9,117 nt of DNA from a halophilic archaeon J07HX64 (GTDB lineage: Archaea; Halobacteriota; Halobacteria; Halobacteriales; Haloarculaceae): the NCBI GenBank assembly GCA_000416085.1, contig KE356579.1, positions 558,389 through 567,505 of the forward strand, given 5' to 3'. Below the pieces are notes generated by a model that saw only the letters and a list, made by a program, of their open reading frames with translations, ran no database searches and was not told the DNA's origin. Both the position numbers and the translations under genes were made by a program. Within the stretch, counting starts at the first letter, position 1; each line of letters opens with the position of its first letter. Shown here piece by piece: positions 6,631-9,117 of the stretch.

Positions 6631-6662
6631 CTGTGGACAGAGTCCGACACTGTGGTACAGAG
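6631..6662 (+). promoter_or_regulatory. Pair of CTGT-N-ACAG palindromes upstream of the DUF5786 gene
   Basis: CTGTGGACAGAG (6631-6642) and CTGTGGTACAGAG (6650-6662) are near-identical, and each is a small palindrome (CTGT/ACAG). Their starts are 19 bases apart, close to two helical turns. They sit 50-85 bases upstream of the ATG at 6714, where a bound dimer could act as activator or repressor. The cognate protein is unknown. A core TATA box is not clear; ATTGATTA (6674-6681) is the best AT-rich candidate. Confidence 0.3.
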
Positions 6663-6713
6663 ATGACCGTTACATTGATTACACGCAGCGTCCAAGCGTG
6701 GGTGTGTCAAACA

Positions 6714-6887
6714 ATGTCGATGGGTGCATACGACGAGGCGGAACACGAGCGCCGCGAGCGAAAGGCGAGTGAGGTAACGGCGAGTTCCGACGACGAGCGG
6801 ACGGAGTACAACGGCTCCGTCGAGTACGAGGGCGACGATTCGACAGAGCAACTTCTCGATCAGTTCAAACAGATCCAGTCGGAGTAA
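6714..6887 (+). CDS. DUF5786 family small acidic protein
   Basis: The product has 57 residues, strongly acidic and soluble. It reads MSMGAYDEAEHERRERKASEV, then DDERTEYNGSVEYEGDDSTEQLLDQFKQIQSE, which I recognise as the small haloarchaeal family DUF5786; members usually begin MSMGAYDEDEHERRE and end with a short helix like this one. Function is unknown. The ATG at 6714 is chosen because it gives the family N terminus; an in-frame ATG at 6720 (MGAYDE) is an alternative. A longer in-frame reading from a GTG at 6618 would add a Cys- and Val-containing stretch unlike the family and is rejected. The last 15 residues form a predicted amphipathic helix, which might support dimerisation. The gene is monocistronic, convergent with the MBL gene. 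Confidence 0.85.
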   Translation: MSMGAYDEAEHERRERKASEVTASSDDERTEYNGSVEYEGDDSTEQLLDQFKQIQSE

Positions 6888-6950
6888 CAAACACGTCGGC
6901 AGACCCTCGTTGCGGGGAGCAGTTGTTATCGGTTCTGAGAGACGGTGTCG

Positions 6951-6955
6951 AAAAA
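6951..6955 (-). terminator. Possible U-tract terminator of the MBL-fold gene
   Basis: On the minus strand the transcript of the MBL-fold gene runs into CTGTTTTTCG about 41 bases past its stop. Archaeal RNA polymerase can terminate on short U tracts without a stem. Five T is short, so this is weak. Nothing else is seen in the convergent gap 6888-6995 besides a minor repeat, GGTCTCACC / GGTTCTCACC (6964-6972, 6986-6995). Confidence 0.3.
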
Positions 6956-6995
6956 CAGAGTTGGGTCTCACCGGGACTCCAGGTCGGTTCTCACC

Positions 6996-7973
6996 TCAGG
7001 CGAGCGGCCACTCGCCGGTATCTGCGTGACTGTCGAGTCGTGCTGAGACACCGTCAGCGAGGCGGTACTCGTCGCCGTCACGACGGACATCGCCGGCCCG
7101 TCTAAGATGCTGGAGGTGGGCGTGGGCCTCACCCGGGCCGTGGAGGATGTGGATACTCTCCAGATCACCGAACAGGTCGGCACTGACAGTCCAGATATCC
7201 GCCGGACCGAGTCGACGGAGCACGTCGAGCACGCGCCAGGCGCGCTCGCGGTGGTGTGTGGTTATCTCCTCGGCGCGGTCGGTCGGAGTCTCGATGACCC
7301 CGCGGTGGCCGGGCCAGGCCCGGTCGTAACCGCGGTCGGCGAGCGTGTCGAGCGTCTCGAGATACTGTGCCAGCGGGCGCTCGACACGGACGTCGGCACC
7401 GCCGACGTTCGGGGTGTACCGCGGGAGCAGGGCGTCGCCGGTCAGCGCCTCGTCGCCCATCTCGTACACGCAGAGTCCGGCGGCGTGACCCGGCGCGTGA
7501 ACCGCGCGGAGACGCTGTCCGTTCACGTCGAAGGTATCGCCGTCCTCGAACGGTGTCACGTCGGGTGCATCCTCGCGACTGGGTGAGTGCTCGAACAGCG
7601 TCCGGAGTGTCTCCCGGCCGGACTCGGGCATCCGCCAGTGCTCGAAGCGCCGCTCGTGTATCTCCCCCAGTCGGTCCCAGGCCTCCGTGTCGCCGGCCAC
7701 CAGCGGCGCGTCCGCCTCGTGTGCGTGGACCGTGGCCCCGCCTGCCGCCTGGATGTCACCCGCCAGGCCGATGTGGTCACCGTGCCAGTGGGTCAACAGC
7801 ACACGGTCGATATCGGCGAACCCGAGTCCGCGCTCGCCGAGCGCCGACAGCAGGTGCTCGCGCGTCCCCGGCATCCAGTCACCCGTGTCGACGAGCACCG
7901 TCTCGGCCCCGTCGAACAGGTAGACGTCGTTGTCGCCCTCGAAACTGGCGTTCGAGAGCCGTATCTGCTCCAT
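6996..7973 (-). CDS. MBL-fold metallo-hydrolase with C-terminal winged-helix-like domain
   Basis: The protein has 325 residues. The metallo-beta-lactamase core carries the zinc motif LLTHWHGDHIGLAG (H62, H64, D66, H67), then APGHAAG with H163, LTGDALL with D180 and AWPGHRGVI with H223, so a full two-metal site is present. After about residue 232 comes a helical region (DRAEEITTHHRERAWRVLDVLRRLGPADIWTVSADLFGD) and a segment with YRLADG, resembling the winged-helix-like tail of LACTB2/glyoxalase II-type hydrolases in which the tail follows the core. It probably hydrolyses a thioester, nucleic-acid or other ester substrate in the cytosol; which one cannot be read from sequence. The ATG at 7973 gives MEQIRLSNASFEGDNDVYLFDG, a typical family start, and lies 25-30 bases from a T-rich box. 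An in-frame ATG at 8075 would add 34 basic, Cys-containing residues unlike the rest. Confidence 0.9.
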   Translation of the reverse strand: MEQIRLSNASFEGDNDVYLFDGAETVLVDTGDWMPGTREHLLSALGERGLGFADIDRVLLTHWHGDHIGLAGDIQAAGGATVHAHEADAPLVAGDTEAWDRLGEIHERRFEHWRMPESGRETLRTLFEHSPSREDAPDVTPFEDGDTFDVNGQRLRAVHAPGHAAGLCVYEMGDEALTGDALLPRYTPNVGGADVRVERPLAQYLETLDTLADRGYDRAWPGHRGVIETPTDRAEEITTHHRERAWRVLDVLRRLGPADIWTVSADLFGDLESIHILHGPGEAHAHLQHLRRAGDVRRDGDEYRLADGVSARLDSHADTGEWPLA

Positions 7974-7995
7974 GTAACGGTTTCGGTGGAGACGA

Positions 7996-8005
7996 GCAAA
8001 AAGAG
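7996..8005 (-). promoter_or_regulatory. Putative TATA-like box of the MBL-fold gene
   Basis: On the minus strand CTCTTTTTGC ends about 23 bases before the ATG at 7973, suitable for a leaderless transcript. The same T run could end transcripts of the M48 protease gene upstream on the same strand. The rest of the 192-base gap (7974-8165) shows nothing convincing. Confidence 0.35.
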
Positions 8006-8165
8006 CCCCGACCTGTGGCTGTCCCCGACTCGTGGCCCCGCACCCGCTGGGTGGACACACCCGGTGTCGGTTCACCGGGCAGGGCGGAGTCGGAACCAGA
8101 CCCGCTCCCGGGTGTAGAGATGCTGGGATCGCAGACCGGTTGGGGACAGGTCGGAGTGCCGTCGG

Positions 8166-9117
8166 TCAGGCCGGACTCGGGGTGTCGCCGCTCTCTGTCG
8201 TCTCGTCGGCGTCGGTGCGGGTAACGTAGCGTATGCGCTCGGGGATCGGCGGGTGGGTGTAGTTGAACGCGGCGTAGTACGGGTGTGGAAAGGGGTTCGC
8301 GAGGTTCTCGCGGGCGAGACCGGCGAGCGCGTCGGCCATCGGCTCGCTGTCGCCCATCACCTCGACGGCGAACGTGTCGGCCTCGCGCTCGTGGGCCAGC
8401 GAGAGGCGGTTCGACAGCGGCGCGGTCAACTCGAGCAGCGGGTAGACCGCGAGCAACCCGACGAACAGACCCGCGTAGGTTGCGTCCGCCGGCATCGCGA
8501 ACATATCGTAGAGTGCGTCGGTCGACAGCAGCGCACCCAGCACCGCGAGGACCACACCGATCTGGAGCGCGACCGTCGCGAGCTGTTTCCAGATGTGGTT
8601 GAACTTCCAGTGGGCGAGTTCGTGTGCGAGCACGCTCTCTATCTCGGGTTCCTCGAGTCGGTCGACGAGCGTATCGAACAGCACGACCCGTTTGGCCCGG
8701 CCGAAGCCCGCAAAGTACGCGTTCAACTGGGTCGACCGCCGGCTGGCGTCCATCGTGTACACCTCCTCCAGGTCGAACCCCGCGCGGTCGAACACCCGCT
8801 CGATACCGTCGCGGAGGTCGCCGGCCTCGACGCGCTCGAAGTCGTTGAAAAGCGGTGCGATCACCCGCGGGTAGAGTATCTGCGTTCCGAGCAGGAACGC
8901 GATAACAACCAGCCAGCCACCCGCCACCCACAGCGGGGTCGACAGCGCCTCGACCAGCGCGAGCAACGGCGCCACGAGCACCGCGAGCAGAGCCGCGAGC
9001 ACGACCAGACCGAGGAGGAAATCCCGCACCCAGAGCCGCGGTGTGGTCTCGTTGAACCCGAACTGTTCGTCGACGACGAACGTCGAGTACAGGTCGAACG
9101 GTACGCTGAGCACCCGG
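8166..9117 (-). CDS. M48 family membrane metalloprotease (HtpX/Ste24-like), N-terminus outside window
   Basis: The frame is open to the window edge; 317 residues are visible and the stop is at 8166-8168. The first codons (RVLSVPFDLYSTFVVDEQFGFN) match the interior of Ste24-type CAAX-protease relatives, where about 100 residues normally precede this point, so the GTG at 9113 is internal. Counting from that GTG, hydrophobic segments lie near 31-55, 60-80, 177-197 and 213-230. The zinc motif is VLAHELAHWKFNH (H164, E165, H168), and the third ligand is probably E242 in LAHEREADTFA. NAYFAGFGRAKRVVLFDTLV (131-150) is a characteristic segment before the active site. Members are integral membrane zinc endopeptidases; HtpX types degrade misfolded membrane proteins and Ste24 types process prenylated proteins. 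The similarity to PFDLYxTFVVxxxFGFN favours the Ste24 side, but in archaea the natural substrate is not established. Confidence 0.9.
   Translation of the reverse strand, partial: RVLSVPFDLYSTFVVDEQFGFNETTPRLWVRDFLLGLVVLAALLAVLVAPLLALVEALSTPLWVAGGWLVVIAFLLGTQILYPRVIAPLFNDFERVEAGDLRDGIERVFDRAGFDLEEVYTMDASRRSTQLNAYFAGFGRAKRVVLFDTLVDRLEEPEIESVLAHELAHWKFNHIWKQLATVALQIGVVLAVLGALLSTDALYDMFAMPADATYAGLFVGLLAVYPLLELTAPLSNRLSLAHEREADTFAVEVMGDSEPMADALAGLARENLANPFPHPYYAAFNYTHPPIPERIRYVTRTDADETTESGDTPSPA

Noticed and set aside
8019..8149. Distant inverted repeat CTGTCCCC / GGGGACAG
   Set aside because: Only 8 bp, 115 bases apart in GC-rich DNA; likely chance.
7367..8224. 285-codon forward frame across the MBL gene
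   Set aside because: Arg- and Pro-rich mirror frame of the MBL and its upstream gap; no motif, and very basic, against the acidic bias of this genome.
7879..8931. 350-codon minus frame overlapping the M48 and MBL genes
   Set aside because: Arg-rich shadow of the protease in another frame; it overlaps two genes with intact active-site motifs.
1..9117. CRISPR array, tRNA, rRNA, toxin-antitoxin or multi-gene defence system
   Set aside because: I found no regularly spaced direct repeats, no tRNA-like cloverleaf and no such protein families; the only nuclease system seen is the tnpB element.

Overview
The window reads as chromosomal DNA of a haloarchaeon (class Halobacteria). Proteins are rich in Asp and Glu, GC is high with strong third-position GC bias, most starts lie about 22-30 bases after a weak TATA-like box with almost no 5' leader, and two genes belong to families I know from haloarchaea (DUF373, DUF5786). 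This assignment comes from reading the sequence, not from a database search.

Layout. Bases 1-731 are the 3' part of a DUF373 membrane-protein gene cut by the window edge. Bases 732-2190 hold a tnpB-only (IS1341-type, IS200/IS605 superfamily) element: a 416-residue TnpB and a conserved-looking right end with a perfect 8-bp hairpin, which should be the 3' end of an omega RNA. Next comes a UMF1/Atg22-like MFS transporter gene broken by an in-frame TGA (2947) and a one-base expansion of a T run (3271-3277). An endonuclease/exonuclease/phosphatase-fold (EEP) gene starts 2 bases after the transporter's stop and meets a convergent HAD-hydrolase gene. The HAD gene is divergent from a small winged-helix regulator, which is followed on the same strand by a class I/II aminotransferase and a 57-residue DUF5786 protein. 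On the minus strand lie an MBL-fold hydrolase with a C-terminal winged-helix-like tail and, running off the right edge, an M48 (HtpX/Ste24-like) membrane metalloprotease.

How they fit together. Apart from the transposon this looks like ordinary haloarchaeal housekeeping and accessory content. No multi-gene defence or biosynthetic system is visible. The most notable parts are the RNA-guided nuclease unit, whose TnpB lacks Glu at the usual RuvC-II position; a second hairpin at 757-795 that resembles the transposon's right end; and the doubly damaged transporter directly downstream of the insertion. The aminotransferase and DUF5786 genes each have short repeat or palindrome pairs upstream that could be operators, but this is only inference.
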